From NCBI RefSeq assembly GCF_026104355.1, contig NZ_CP110535.1, positions 1,426,001 to 1,490,000 of the forward strand: a stretch of DNA of 64,000 bases, given 5' to 3'. The stretch is from Halomonas sp. BDJS001. Its GTDB lineage: Bacteria; Pseudomonadota; Gammaproteobacteria; Pseudomonadales; Halomonadaceae. The notes under the pieces were generated by a model that saw only the letters and a list, made by a program, of their open reading frames with translations, had not been told where the DNA came from and did not search any database. Every line of letters starts with the position of its first letter. The stretch's first letter is position 1. Shown here piece by piece: positions 17,355-28,200 of this stretch. Position numbers and translations under genes: made by a program.

Positions 17355-18349
17355 CTGGTTGCTTTTAAGGCGTGATAGAACTGTTCGCACCGTTCCATCG
17401 GTTGACTACCCAGCCAACCGATTAACTGCTTGGTATAATTTAAGCGTGCCTCATCAACTAAGTGGAAATTAGTGTCAAAGAAATCGTTGGCATCGCGCAT
17501 AGCCGCTCTTGGCTTGCCCACCCAAAAGAGCCCCTCTGCTGTGGCTATACGGGGTAATGTTTCATAAAAATGGGCTTCGCTAAGAGACTCCATATAGCTT
17601 CGCTGGAACAGCATAGGGGGCGGCAAAAACACCGGGCAGGCGCCTTTGGCAAGCAATTCATCGCGAAAGCGACGTAGCCTCTCCCAATCAAAGCTACCGT
17701 CTCGCAATGCCTTTCCATAGGTTTCAGCAGGTAAAGAGTTTAAAAAATTCCAGTGACGCTCTTCACGCCGTGCACGCTCGGTGCCTATTTGATCGCCGTG
17801 CTCATTCTGATGCTGGACACCATAATCACCGCTGACGGTGAAGCCCTCTGGGAGCCCGCGGTAACCTTCTAGAATCCGTGTAAAGGATGTTTTGGCGAAT
17901 ACCTCAAGCGCGCGCTTGAGAGGTAATTGCAACAGGGTGCTAGGGTAGCTGTTCGCCCAATGTATCAGCGCGCTTGAAACCGCCTCTTCCCGGTTATACA
18001 GCGGATATTCAAGGGGCAATAGTACCAAATCTCCTGGCCGGATACTGTTCTCAGCGCTGCTTAAAATTACAGGCAGAGAGATGCCAGCATTGACACCAAG
18101 GTTAACGGCGGGGCGATCATAAGTTTCTTCCAGGTAAGTACTGTTAACCCCAAACATTGCGCCAGAACCAGCCAGCACCACTATTTTGGGGGACGCTAAC
18201 GCATCAGCGACTTTCTGTTTGTAGTTGATCGACTCAATAATCCACTCATTGTTAGGGTGAGGCCGTCCCAACTGCCCAGCCCAAAAAATTACCCACAACG
18301 TGAGAATGGCTAAACTGCCAGCGGCCATCCCTGTTAAAAACCGTACCAT
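17351..18349 (-). CDS. Membrane-anchored SGNH-like protein, partner of MBOAT acyltransferase
   Basis: 332 residues: an N-terminal membrane anchor (about 5-27) and a periplasmic domain. GSGAMFGVNS near residue 60 looks like the block I serine motif of SGNH/AlgJ/AlgX-like proteins. I could not pick out a clear catalytic Asp/His pair by eye. It sits 28 bases downstream of the MBOAT gene on the same strand; such pairs transfer acyl groups from a membrane carrier to exopolysaccharide. Role inferred mainly from context. Confidence 0.6.
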   Translation of the reverse strand: MVRFLTGMAAGSLAILTLWVIFWAGQLGRPHPNNEWIIESINYKQKVADALASPKIVVLAGSGAMFGVNSTYLEETYDRPAVNLGVNAGISLPVILSSAENSIRPGDLVLLPLEYPLYNREEAVSSALIHWANSYPSTLLQLPLKRALEVFAKTSFTRILEGYRGLPEGFTVSGDYGVQHQNEHGDQIGTERARREERHWNFLNSLPAETYGKALRDGSFDWERLRRFRDELLAKGACPVFLPPPMLFQRSYMESLSEAHFYETLPRIATAEGLFWVGKPRAAMRDANDFFDTNFHLVDEARLNYTKQLIGWLGSQPMERCEQFYHALKATS

Positions 18350-18376
18350 TTAAAATACCTTTTGGAGAGCGCAGTA

Positions 18377-19780
18377 CTAAAAGTTAAAATAAAGAAAAGC
18401 CTGGCTGGGCAGATCCTGCATTGCTTTCATTACCACTAATAATACCCCGCCAGCGACTACGCCTTGCCAAAAATAGTGGCGAGGTTGGTTCAACTGCTTC
18501 ACCCACGCCATACTGTTTGGCATTACCAATACAATTAGTGTTGCCACTATGATGAGCAGCCCAGGTGAGCGTAGAGACATGGCCCCTTGGCCTAGAGTGT
18601 TTACGAGCTCACCAAGCGCGCCCCACTGCCATACTGTCAGGCCTGAATAGAGAGACCAAGTGTGTTCAAGACTGGTTGCTCGGAATGGCACCCAGGCGAG
18701 CATTACAGTACAAAAGGTCAAAAGCCAGCCAGCGGTTTTGGGCATGCGAAATTGGCTAAATTGCCGCCATAAAACCATTACGGCTAATAAAGCCCCATGC
18801 ATACCCCCCCATAACAAAAACTGCCAGCCTGCACCATGCCAAAGCCCTCCTAACAGCATCGTTATGAATAACGCAAATAAGTGGCGTGGTAAGCCGTGTT
18901 TGCTACCTCCGAGGGGAACATATAAGTAGTCGCGAAGAAAACGTGAAAGCGTTATATGCCAGCGTCGCCAAAATGTTTGAATGTCGCTCGCTTGGTAGGG
19001 GGAAGCAAAATTTTCGGGCAGCTTTATGCCAAACAGTAATGCTAGGCCAATGGCCATATCCGCATAGCCTGAAAAATCAAAATAGAGTTGTAAACCATAT
19101 GACCAGCCCGCCACAAGCGTATCACCTGCGACGATTGAGCTCGCGGGGGTGTTATAGAGGTGATCCACATAAGGTGCCAAATTGTCGGCAATCATTAACT
19201 TTTTAGCCAGCCCAAGGATGAGTAACAGCAGGCCACACCGAACAGCTGAAGAGCTTGGCGCCTTTAAACGCGCAAGCTGAGGAGCTAAATCTCGGTAATG
19301 GACAATAGGGCCGGCAATCAGCTGTGGGAAAAAGCTAACAAACACGCCGTAAATTGAGAGTGGCCCTCTTTGAATAACCCCTTGGCGAATATCGACTAAG
19401 AAAGCAATTTGCTGAAAGGTAAAGAAAGAAATTCCCAGCGGCAGCACCAAAGGGCTAAACGCTTGCGGTGGGAGGGCAGCGAATGAAAGGAAAAAAACGG
19501 AATACTTAAACCAGCCCAGCAGCGCTAGGTTGAAACCAACGCCCAGCCATAGCCAAGCCCGGCTTGGCCTGGATACATAGCCAGCCAGCCAATAGTTAAC
19601 GACAATACTGCCCACTAAAAGCGGGAGTAGCGTGATGTCCCATACGCCATAGAAGGCAAAGGATGCCAGCCCCAACCAGCCAAGTAACAAGTGTTGCTTA
19701 GCATATAATGACAATAGCCAAAAAATTAGCCAAGTAGTGGGTAAAAAAATAAAGAGAAACTCAGGCGTGCTAAAGATCAT
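18377..19780 (-). CDS. MBOAT-family O-acyltransferase (AlgI/PatA-like)
   Basis: 467 residues, polytopic. I chose the ATG at 19780 because the protein then starts MIFSTPEFLFIFLP, the usual start of AlgI-like proteins; a GTG five codons upstream lacks a ribosome-binding site. Family signatures: FWRRWHITLSRFLRDYLYVPLGG and the active-site histidine region GGLWHGAGWQF. It likely moves acetyl groups across the cytoplasmic membrane for O-acetylation of the polysaccharide, handing them to the SGNH-like protein encoded downstream. The pair lies on the opposite strand to all neighbouring glycan genes, so it may be a separately acquired module. Confidence 0.9.
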   Translation of the reverse strand: MIFSTPEFLFIFLPTTWLIFWLLSLYAKQHLLLGWLGLASFAFYGVWDITLLPLLVGSIVVNYWLAGYVSRPSRAWLWLGVGFNLALLGWFKYSVFFLSFAALPPQAFSPLVLPLGISFFTFQQIAFLVDIRQGVIQRGPLSIYGVFVSFFPQLIAGPIVHYRDLAPQLARLKAPSSSAVRCGLLLLILGLAKKLMIADNLAPYVDHLYNTPASSIVAGDTLVAGWSYGLQLYFDFSGYADMAIGLALLFGIKLPENFASPYQASDIQTFWRRWHITLSRFLRDYLYVPLGGSKHGLPRHLFALFITMLLGGLWHGAGWQFLLWGGMHGALLAVMVLWRQFSQFRMPKTAGWLLTFCTVMLAWVPFRATSLEHTWSLYSGLTVWQWGALGELVNTLGQGAMSLRSPGLLIIVATLIVLVMPNSMAWVKQLNQPRHYFWQGVVAGGVLLVVMKAMQDLPSQAFLYFNF

Positions 19781-19986
19781 GCCACAGGCGCTCACTCAAG
19801 GGCGGGTTGAATGGTTTAGAGTAATAAACCAGAGTAATAAAATAGAGCCAATAGTAAACGGCGCGCAGCATAGCATAACCGATAGTCGCCCTGTGTTAGT
19901 GGTAGGGCAATGCCATGTGCGCCGTACGCCGACTATTGGTAATATACCCGCTCCCAGAAATCCGCTCATGCTCAAAGGTTTTGGAA

Positions 19987-21690
19987 ATGGATATCCGCCC
20001 CCGCGTTACAATAGCGCTTGCTGCCAGCATCGCTGGTCTGCTGGCAAGCTACCTCTATGCGGGTATTCTCAATCCGTTGCAAGTGGAGTGGCTATTGCAA
20101 GAAGGTGATTTGCTTCAGCACTTCCTTGGTTGGCACTACTACCGCCATGAGGAGTGGAGTTGGCCAATTGGCGCTCTACACACCTTCGGCACAGAAGTAC
20201 GCAGCAGTATTGTATTTACCGACTCTCTGCCATTGATCGCCATCCCCCTGAAGTTAATCCAGGCATGGCTGCCGGATCCATTTCAATATCAAGGGTTAGC
20301 CTCATGGGGCCACGTGGTGCTCAATGCCACTGCTGCCTGCTGTATTTTTAGCCGGTTTAGAATGCCGGCTCTTGTGGCGATTGCGTTCAGCCTTATGGTT
20401 GCCTTTATGCCCACCGTGCTCTTCCGTGGGCCCGGGGGGGCAGGGCACGAATCCTTAATGGGGCATTGGACTTTTTTATTCGCCATCTATTTAGTGCTCT
20501 TTCGCCAAGACACGGGCTGGGAAGCCCGTAGCCAGTGGGGGGTGCTGCTGGCGGTGGCTGTGATGGTTCATTTTTATCTGTTTCTGCTGGTGGGGATATT
20601 CTGGGGTTTTTGGTGGCTGCTGGGCAGCATAGAGCGATATCGTTTCTATACCCAAAATAACCTAAAGAAGCAGTGGTGGTGGGGTTGGGGACTCTATAGC
20701 CTGCTGCAACCGTTATTTATTTTATGGGTAATGTGGGCCGTAGGATATCTGCATAGCAGTGGTGATTCCCCAGGTGCAGGCGGGTTCGGTTTTTATTCGG
20801 CAGAGCTTGCAACCTACTTTAATGCTTACAGCTACCTGCCTGGCATTGCTAGTGCATCGGCGCTGCTTCCTTCCTGGGTGCCTAGCGTTGTCGGTCAGTA
20901 TGAAGGGATGGCCTATACTGGAATGGGCGTACTAGCACTGTGGATAGGGGCGCTGCTACTTTATATCAAGCAGCCTCTGCGCATATCCGCTGAGTATAAG
21001 TGGCAGCTTTATGGCTTGGCAGTACTGGCAGTGGGCCTATTCGTTTTTGCATTAAGTAATAAGGTAGTTATTGGTCCATACGCAGTCAGTTTACCTTTGC
21101 CCTGGCCTGAACCGCTGCGCGCTATTTTACGCGCTAGTGGACGAATGGTTTGGGTGCTCATGTACTTGGCTATTTTTGCGGCTGCGCTTGTATTTGCACG
21201 GCGTCTAGCACCCCGCCCCTTAATAATAGTCGCTTATGCTATCCTGGCTCTACAGTTCTTCGATTTGCATCACTGGCACCGCTACTTTCATGAGCGCAGC
21301 CAACAAGCCAACGCTTACCGCATGGTAGAAGACCCACGCTTTGTTGGCTGGCAAAACCCCGCACTGCAGCAAGCGTTAAGCCGGCGTCAGGCACTGCACA
21401 TCTCCCATGCTGATGATATTGTCAGCATGCTGCCACTCGCGTGGTTAGCAGGCCAGCACCATATGTCAATCAACGTCGCCTATGTGGCACGGATTACGCT
21501 GCCCATTATTCATCAGGCATCAGCCCCCTCTTTGCAAGCGCTGTCGGTGGGACAGCTTAACCCTGACGTGATGTATGCCATCACCAGCGCTGAGACAGCG
21601 CAAAATACCTGTGCCTTCGCTAATGTACAGTGTGTCGCTACACCCATGGCGACTTTCGCTTGGCAACCAACACCTGAGGAAACGAAATGA
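19987..21690 (+). CDS. DUF6311-type polytopic membrane protein, putative GtrX-like glycosyltransferase
   Basis: 567 residues with about ten membrane segments and a hydrophilic C-terminal tail of about 120 residues. I chose ATG 19987 (protein begins MDIRPRVTIALAAS; weak AAAGG upstream); an upstream ATG at 19915 adds 24 unlikely residues. GDLLQHFLGWHYYRHEEW near residue 35 and GPGGAGHES resemble the luminal loop motifs of DUF6311/GT-C-like proteins. It overlaps the GtrB-like gene by ATGA and is followed by a GtrA-like flippase, so it probably is the specific transferase of a three-gene gtr cassette decorating the glycan in the periplasm. Substrate unknown. Confidence 0.7.
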   Translation: MDIRPRVTIALAASIAGLLASYLYAGILNPLQVEWLLQEGDLLQHFLGWHYYRHEEWSWPIGALHTFGTEVRSSIVFTDSLPLIAIPLKLIQAWLPDPFQYQGLASWGHVVLNATAACCIFSRFRMPALVAIAFSLMVAFMPTVLFRGPGGAGHESLMGHWTFLFAIYLVLFRQDTGWEARSQWGVLLAVAVMVHFYLFLLVGIFWGFWWLLGSIERYRFYTQNNLKKQWWWGWGLYSLLQPLFILWVMWAVGYLHSSGDSPGAGGFGFYSAELATYFNAYSYLPGIASASALLPSWVPSVVGQYEGMAYTGMGVLALWIGALLLYIKQPLRISAEYKWQLYGLAVLAVGLFVFALSNKVVIGPYAVSLPLPWPEPLRAILRASGRMVWVLMYLAIFAAALVFARRLAPRPLIIVAYAILALQFFDLHHWHRYFHERSQQANAYRMVEDPRFVGWQNPALQQALSRRQALHISHADDIVSMLPLAWLAGQHHMSINVAYVARITLPIIHQASAPSLQALSVGQLNPDVMYAITSAETAQNTCAFANVQCVATPMATFAWQPTPEETK

Positions 21691-22661
21691 GCAACGCCAG
21701 TTGGAGCCTAAGTATTATTGTTCCCGTGTTAAACGAACGTGACTCATTGCAGTCGTTTATTGCTCAGATACTACCAGTGCTGGAGTCCTGTACCCCAGAA
21801 TTCGAGATTCTATTTATCGACGACGGTTCTACCGATGAAACCCTTGCTCAATTAAAAGTGCTTAATCAGCAGGATGCACGCATACGCTTTGTTTCTTTCA
21901 GTCGTAATTTTGGCAAAGAAGCCGCTTTGACCGCAGGGCTGGCCCACGCGCAAGGCGATGCTGTTATTCCTATGGATGTTGACCTTCAGGATCCGCCTGA
22001 ACTGATCCCCGAGTTTGTGCGCCTTTGGCGTGAAGAAAACTACGATATGGTATACGGCGTGCGTGCCTCACGCCCCGAAGACTCTGCTGTTAAGCGCACC
22101 ACTGCCAAAGGATTTTACCGCCTATTTAACCGCATTACTCACTCCCCTATTCCCGGCAATGCAGGTGATTACCGGCTGATGTCTCGTCGAGTAGTTAATG
22201 TGTTGTTACAGCTACCCGAACGCAATCGCTTTATGAAAGGGCTTTACGCCTGGACCGGGTTCAAATCAAAAGGTGTGCCGTACCAGCGTCCCTCACGTCA
22301 TTCAGGCGAAAGCAAGTTCGGTTTTTGGAAACTTTGGAACTTTGCCCTGGATGGTTTGGTGGGATTTAGCTCGATTCCACTGCGCGTATGGAGCTATATA
22401 GGGGCAGGTGTTGCTCTAATTGCCTTTGTCTATATGCTGATTTTGATAGCCAGCGTACTACTTGGTGGGCGTGATGTGCCAGGTTATGCATCGTTGATGA
22501 GCGTAGTGCTGTTCTTCGGCGGTATGCAGTTACTCTCGATTGGCATACTGGGTGAATACATCGCACGGTTGTTTATTGAAGTAAAAGGCCGTCCGCTTTA
22601 CGTAGTGCAGGAAGCCTCCGGATCCGCAGTGAACGACCAACCCTCGGCCATTGACGGATGA
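21687..22661 (+). CDS. Glycosyltransferase family 2, GtrB/bactoprenol glycosyltransferase-like
   Basis: 324 residues. The GT2 domain (about 1-230) has IIVPVLNERDS, the nucleotide-binding FIDDGSTDET and the acceptor-loop DxD in MDVDLQDPPEL. Two C-terminal membrane helices follow (about 235-310), as in GtrB and dolichol-phosphate mannosyltransferases. It should transfer a hexose from a nucleotide sugar to undecaprenyl phosphate on the cytoplasmic side. It overlaps both neighbours by four bases (ATGA), indicating a tightly coupled cassette with the DUF6311 and GtrA-like proteins. Confidence 0.88.
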   Translation: MSNASWSLSIIVPVLNERDSLQSFIAQILPVLESCTPEFEILFIDDGSTDETLAQLKVLNQQDARIRFVSFSRNFGKEAALTAGLAHAQGDAVIPMDVDLQDPPELIPEFVRLWREENYDMVYGVRASRPEDSAVKRTTAKGFYRLFNRITHSPIPGNAGDYRLMSRRVVNVLLQLPERNRFMKGLYAWTGFKSKGVPYQRPSRHSGESKFGFWKLWNFALDGLVGFSSIPLRVWSYIGAGVALIAFVYMLILIASVLLGGRDVPGYASLMSVVLFFGGMQLLSIGILGEYIARLFIEVKGRPLYVVQEASGSAVNDQPSAIDG

Positions 22662-23044
22662 GCAAAACTCGCGCGGAAGCTCTACAAGCCCTGCGGTTTA
22701 TCGCCGTTGGAGGTGTCGCTACGGCTACCCACATGGCAGTGGCCACGTTGCTGTATGCTTTAATGCATGGCCGAGCCATAGCTCTTGCCAATTTTATCGC
22801 TTGGCTAGTCGCATTTAGCGTCTCGTTTTGGGGTCACCAGCGGGTTACCTTTAAACGACAAACCACCTTACACCGTTTTCTGCTGATGTCGTTAACAGGA
22901 CTAGGGATAAACTACGCTGCATTAGGGCTATTGTTGCTCACGCCGTTGCCCCCTTTGCTAGCCATGTTAATCGCCATTGCTATTGCCGCAGTGAGTACCT
23001 ACATACTGGCAAAGCATCACACTTTTGCGCTACCAAAACAGTAA
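22658..23044 (+). CDS. GtrA-family flippase-like protein
   Basis: 128 residues, four predicted membrane helices, with FIAVGGVATATHMAVA at the start and FWGHQRVTF between helices, the usual GtrA pattern. Predicted to flip the undecaprenyl-phosphate-linked sugar made by the preceding GT2 to the periplasmic side. Last gene of the gtr-type cassette; a 151-base gap follows before the ABC exporter. Confidence 0.85.
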   Translation: MSKTRAEALQALRFIAVGGVATATHMAVATLLYALMHGRAIALANFIAWLVAFSVSFWGHQRVTFKRQTTLHRFLLMSLTGLGINYAALGLLLLTPLPPLLAMLIAIAIAAVSTYILAKHHTFALPKQ

Positions 23045-23195
23045 GTGGAGCTGAAGTAAGTGCCTGGGGAGGAACTTACGAGGCAGGGCGCTGCCAGTAA
23101 CGGTGGTGTCCAATAAGCGCTTGGCTTACCATGGCGCCCTTTGAAACTAATGTACTTAAGTCAATAACGGCTCATTACGCGTAAAAGGTAACGGA

Positions 23196-23990
23196 ATGCT
23201 GGAATCCCTAAAAGGGGCATGGTGCTATCGCCAGTTTATTGCCACATCGATTCGTCACGAGCTGGTGACACGTTTTGCCCGTAGCCGCATTGGCGGCGCC
23301 TGGATGATTATCCACCCGCTCTCAATGGTGTTGATTTACGCATTAATTCTTTCCGCTGTACTGTCTGCCAAATTGCCCGGTATCGAGAGTCAATACGCCT
23401 ACGCCATTTACCTAACGGCGGGGATGCTTGGCTGGAGCCTATTTAGCGAAATACTCAATCGCTGCTTAGGCGTGTTTATTGAAAATGCCAACCTAATGAA
23501 AAAGCTCGTGTTTCCTAAAATCGCGCTACCGGTAATCATTACAGGCTCATGCTTGATAAATAATCTTGCTCTGTTTGCGGTGATTTTGGTCGTGTTTGCT
23601 GTGCTTGGGCACTTTACTCCCAGTACTTTGCTATGGGTGCCTGTGCTTACCGGCATAACAGTGCTGTTGGCGCTAGGGTTGGGATTACTACTGGGCATTT
23701 TGAACGTCTTTATTCGCGATATTGGTCAACTGATGCCGATTGTGCTTCAGTTTTTATTTTGGTTTACCCCTGTTGTATATCCTGCAGAAATTGTCCCACC
23801 TTCTCTGCAGGCAATCTTGTCCTTCAATCCTCTTTTTCACTTGGTAGGTGCTTACCATAATGTACTGGCCTACGGCCAAGCACCTTCGATCCCCGCCCTG
23901 GCGGGCTTAACGCTCTTGGGTGCTGGGTTAGTGTTTCTCAGCGCATTGCTTTTCCGCAAAGCCAGCCCGGAAATGGTGGATGCTCTATGA
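23196..23990 (+). CDS. wzm: Polysaccharide ABC exporter permease (Wzm type)
   Basis: 264 residues with six membrane helices and the ABC-2 pattern: N-terminal amphipathic region with FARSRIGGAWMIIHPLS, and WFTPVVYPAEIVP in the C-terminal half. It forms the membrane channel exporting a lipid-linked glycan, as in ABC-dependent O-antigens such as A-band LPS. It overlaps wzt by four bases. Confidence 0.9.
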   Translation: MLESLKGAWCYRQFIATSIRHELVTRFARSRIGGAWMIIHPLSMVLIYALILSAVLSAKLPGIESQYAYAIYLTAGMLGWSLFSEILNRCLGVFIENANLMKKLVFPKIALPVIITGSCLINNLALFAVILVVFAVLGHFTPSTLLWVPVLTGITVLLALGLGLLLGILNVFIRDIGQLMPIVLQFLFWFTPVVYPAEIVPPSLQAILSFNPLFHLVGAYHNVLAYGQAPSIPALAGLTLLGAGLVFLSALLFRKASPEMVDAL

Positions 23991-25264
23991 ACCGCACCAC
24001 CAACGTAACCCCAAAGCCGTTATTGGAAGTGCGTGAACTAGGCAAAGCATATCGCCGTTACCGCAATGAGCTTATGCGTGTAGTTAGCTGGTTCAGCACG
24101 GTTCAACCCCAGGAAGAGACTTGGATACTGCGCGATATCAATTTTGATGTCGCCCAGGGTGAGGCTGTCGGCATCGTGGGGCAAAATGGCGCAGGTAAAA
24201 GCACGCTGCTTAAGATGATAACGGGTACGCTGCGTCCCTCTGAGGGATATATACGTACTCATGGTCGCGTAGCCGCTATTTTAGAGCTGGGAATGGGCTT
24301 TAATGGTGAGCTAACCGGCAGGCAAAATGTACTGCACTCGGCGGGGTTGATGGGGTTCACTCACGCACAGGTTGATGCCGCCATGGACGATATAGAAGCC
24401 TTTGCCGAAATAGGGGAGTACTTCGACCAGCCAATGCGGGTCTATTCGAGTGGTATGCAAATGCGTGTTGCTTTTTCAGTCGCCACTGCCTTCCGCCCTG
24501 AAATTTTGATTGTTGATGAAGCGCTTTCAGTGGGTGATGCCTATTTCCAACACAAAAGTTTTGACCGCATTCGTGAGTTCCAGCGTCAAGGCACTTCGCT
24601 GTTGATAGTTTCCCATGATAAGGCAGCCATACAGAGCCTCTGTGACCGGGCTATCTTGTTAGAGCAGGGCAGGGTACTACAGGATGGTATGCCCCAAGAT
24701 ATCATGGATTACTATAATGCCATTATTGCTAAAAAAGAGAACGATAAAGTAGAAATCACCCCTCTAGACAGTGGGCAGATTCAAACCCGTTCAGGCTCAG
24801 GTGAGGCTAGTATAAGGCAGGTAAGCCTACATGCTGCTAGTGGCAATCCTCTGGATGTTGTCGATGTCGGGCAGGAAGTCGAACTGCGGATCACCGTGGT
24901 CATTAGCGCTGACCTGCCAGAGCTAGTGATAGGCTATAAGCTGAAAGATCGTGTAGGCCAAGATGTGTTTGGCACTAATACTTGGCACACTCATCAAGTC
25001 GAACGGGAGCTAAGCGCTGGCGAAACGCTCACCTATCGCATGCGCTTCAATGCGAATCTTGGCCCTGGTAGTTATTCTGTGTCGCTTTCCCTACACAGCA
25101 GCGATACTCACTTGACTCACAACTATCAATGGGTCGATCACGCGCTGGTGTTCCAAATGGTCAATATGGAAAAAGACTTCTTTTTGGGCAGCAGTTGGAT
25201 CATGCCCACTATTGAGTGCGAGCGGCAAACCGCGAAAAGTTCAGAATCTAACGAGTCAGTTTAA
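23987..25264 (+). CDS. wzt: Polysaccharide ABC exporter ATPase (Wzt type) with C-terminal glycan-binding domain
   Basis: 425 residues. The ATPase domain (about 8-245) has Walker A GIVGQNGAGKST, signature YSSGMQMR and Walker B EILIVDEALSVGD. A C-terminal beta-sandwich region of about 150 residues (about 270-420) matches the Wzt C-terminal domain that, in E. coli O8/O9a, binds the capped non-reducing end of the glycan before export. Its presence implies that this polysaccharide is terminated by a cap. The downstream gene overlaps by one base (TAATG) and starts with a methyltransferase domain, a good candidate for making that cap. Confidence 0.92.
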   Translation: MNRTTNVTPKPLLEVRELGKAYRRYRNELMRVVSWFSTVQPQEETWILRDINFDVAQGEAVGIVGQNGAGKSTLLKMITGTLRPSEGYIRTHGRVAAILELGMGFNGELTGRQNVLHSAGLMGFTHAQVDAAMDDIEAFAEIGEYFDQPMRVYSSGMQMRVAFSVATAFRPEILIVDEALSVGDAYFQHKSFDRIREFQRQGTSLLIVSHDKAAIQSLCDRAILLEQGRVLQDGMPQDIMDYYNAIIAKKENDKVEITPLDSGQIQTRSGSGEASIRQVSLHAASGNPLDVVDVGQEVELRITVVISADLPELVIGYKLKDRVGQDVFGTNTWHTHQVERELSAGETLTYRMRFNANLGPGSYSVSLSLHSSDTHLTHNYQWVDHALVFQMVNMEKDFFLGSSWIMPTIECERQTAKSSESNESV

Positions 25265-28200
25265 TGGATTTTTATACCCGTTTCACCAACCACTTTCGCG
25301 GCGAGAAAGACGCTATTAAAGATCGCTTAAAAGTGTATATACCACTGCTGGCGCCTATTATGGCGCGCTACCCCGATGCTCAGGTGGTCGACTTAGGCTC
25401 AGGACGGGGCGAGTGGCTGGAACTAATGCAGGAAAATGGCTGGCCCGCCAAAGGTATCGATACCAACGAAAGCATGGCCAAGGCGTGTAACGAAAGCGGC
25501 TTGCACGTTGAAGTGAATGACGCGCTAACCGCCCTGGAGCAAACCCCGACAAATACTCTGGCGGCAGTAACTGGCTTTCACATTGCCGAGCATATTCCGT
25601 TCGATAGTTTGGTCACGCTGATTCAAGAAGTGCATCGAGCGTTGGTACCGGGTGGGGTGCTCATTCTCGAAACTCCCAATCCCGAAAACCTAACCGTCGG
25701 GTTGTGGAGCTTCTATCTTGATCCTACCCATCTACACCCGCTGCCACCACCATTGCTGCATTTTGTGGCTACCGATACTGGCTATGCCAAAGCTAATATT
25801 TTGCGTCTAAACGGCCCGAAGCCTCCAGAAGAGAGCGCCCCGTTGCGTGATTACCTGGATTGGGTGGTCTCCGCCTATCCCGATTACGCGCTTATTGCCC
25901 ATAAGCAAGCTGATGAAGCCAGCGCACCTTGGTTCGACTACCTGGATAAGCTAACCGAAGCTCAGCAAGGCACGCTAGAAACCCTGGCCGCTAAAATGGA
26001 AGAGCAAACCGAGCAGCTAGCGCGATGCCAGCAGCAATTGGTCAAGTACGATCAAGAAAAGCAGCTATTAGAGCAGCACAATGCCCACTTGGAACATCAC
26101 CTTAACAGCGTACTCCAGAGTCGCTCATGGCGCATAACCTTGCCGCTACGCCAGGTAATGGGCTGGAAGCGGGGATCTGCTCAGGCTTTAGGAAAACTGT
26201 TGCGCCGCCTGGCACAAATACCCTGGTTAAAGCGGCTGGCACTTAAGGTGCTTAACCGCTTTCCTGCTTTGAAAGTGCGGGTTTTAAAGCGCATGGCTGC
26301 TAGTGAAGGACTGTTTAGTCGAGCGGGTCAGCTCCGCGAAGAAGACTTCAAAAACTTAGATGCTGACGTAACTGCCGCTGTACGCCAGGAGGCGCTAACA
26401 CTGCGCGATGCTACGTTAGCCGATCAAGCCTTATTTCCAAAAGGCATTCGCCTAGAAGGTCATATTAATGGTAGCTACAGCCTAGCCGCGGTAAACCGGC
26501 ACCTGCTAAACCGGCTGCATGCCAGCGAGCATTCACCGGTGCTGTGGTTAGTCCCTCACGAGGCAAGCCTAGAGAGCCAAGTTCGCGGTACGCCTGGTGG
26601 CGAAGAAGAAACTACTCAGCTAAACACCCTAACTGACCCTTCTGCGTGGCAAATATTAGCACCGGAGCAGCGCGTCGCGCTTTACCACCACTATCCACTC
26701 ATTAAGCCTGATCCCCGTTTTGGACTGTCGGTCGCACTGTTCTTCTGGGAAGAGTCCTGGGTGCCAAGCGACATGGTTGACACTCTGAATCAACATTATG
26801 CTGGGGTAATTGTCACTGCTTGGTTCGTGAAAAAAGTACTCATGGACAGTGGATGTAAACTGCCTGTCCACGTGGTGGCACTCCCGCTGATGGCTAATCC
26901 GCATGCTATAAAGAGTAGCGCAAATGACCTGGCTCGCGTTGCACAGCAGCAAACCGTTAATTTGCTCCATGTCTCATCAGCCTTTCCGCGTAAAGGCGTA
27001 GACGTGCTGTTGCAAGCCTTTGAACAGCTTGCAGCTCAGGATTCCCAACTGACACTAACCTTAAAAACTTTCCCTAATCCTCACAACCAGGTAGATATTT
27101 GGGTAGAGCAATACGTTAGCGAACAGCACCGTGATCGCCTGCATATCATTATGGAAGATTTTGACGCTGCACAAATGGCCGCGCTCTACCAAACGGCCGA
27201 TATCGTGGTGCTTCCCACCAGGGGGGAAGGGCTCAACATGCCCGCCATTGAAGCAGGAGAGTTCTCCCGTATGCTGGTGGTCACCGGCTACGGTGCTCAT
27301 ACCGATTTTGCTCCGGCACAATACGCTGGTTGGATAAACTACTGTTTTGACCATGCTCAATCGCACTTTAGCGCAGGCCAAGCGGTATGGGCAGAGCCTA
27401 GTGTGGCAAGCGTTGTAGAGCAGGTGCAGCAACATGTACAAGCACTCCGCCACGGCGGCGAAAGGGCCTCAGGGCACGCCAGTGAGCTGCACAATGCCAT
27501 GCAGGCACGCTTTTTCTCGCCCTTTGCTGTGAATTCCGTGTTGGGCGCCCTCGGTCGCTTACAGGCAGTTGCCCGGCAGCCTCTGCCGCCGCTTTCAATA
27601 AGTCTGTATTCAAGTTGGGATGAGCCCTGCGGCATTGCTCAATATAGTGCCCATTTGGTCAGCGCCCTTGGAGAAGTCGATCCCGCTTTTACCTGCGATA
27701 TCTCTGCTCCACGGTTTAGTAAAGGCCAGCAGCCAAAACCAAACGAACAGGAAAAACAGCTGCACGTGAGCCGCAATTGGCAGCGTGGCCAAAGCCCTAC
27801 GCTTACAGGCGCAGTTGGCAGCGTAATATGGCTGCAGCACCACTTCGCATTTTATGAGCTGGATAGTGAGTTGCAAAAACAAGTACAGCAATGTCGTCGC
27901 CAGGGACAGCGGGTATACATTACCCTGCACACTACTCGTCCCGTGATCGACTTCGACAGTGCGCGGCGTCGCACTGTGGCTGCCACATTAGCTACTTTTG
28001 ATCGAGTGTTTGTCCATACTATAGATGATCTAAACTATCTAAAACGTATTGGTTTAACCGACAACGTGACTCAACTACCCCAGGGGGTAGACACCTGCCA
28101 ATACGCTCCAGCTTCTGCAGGCAGCCAGGCACCTATTATTGGTAGCTTCGGCTTCCTGCTACCTCATAAAGGGGTAAATACACTAATTGAAGCTTTCGCC

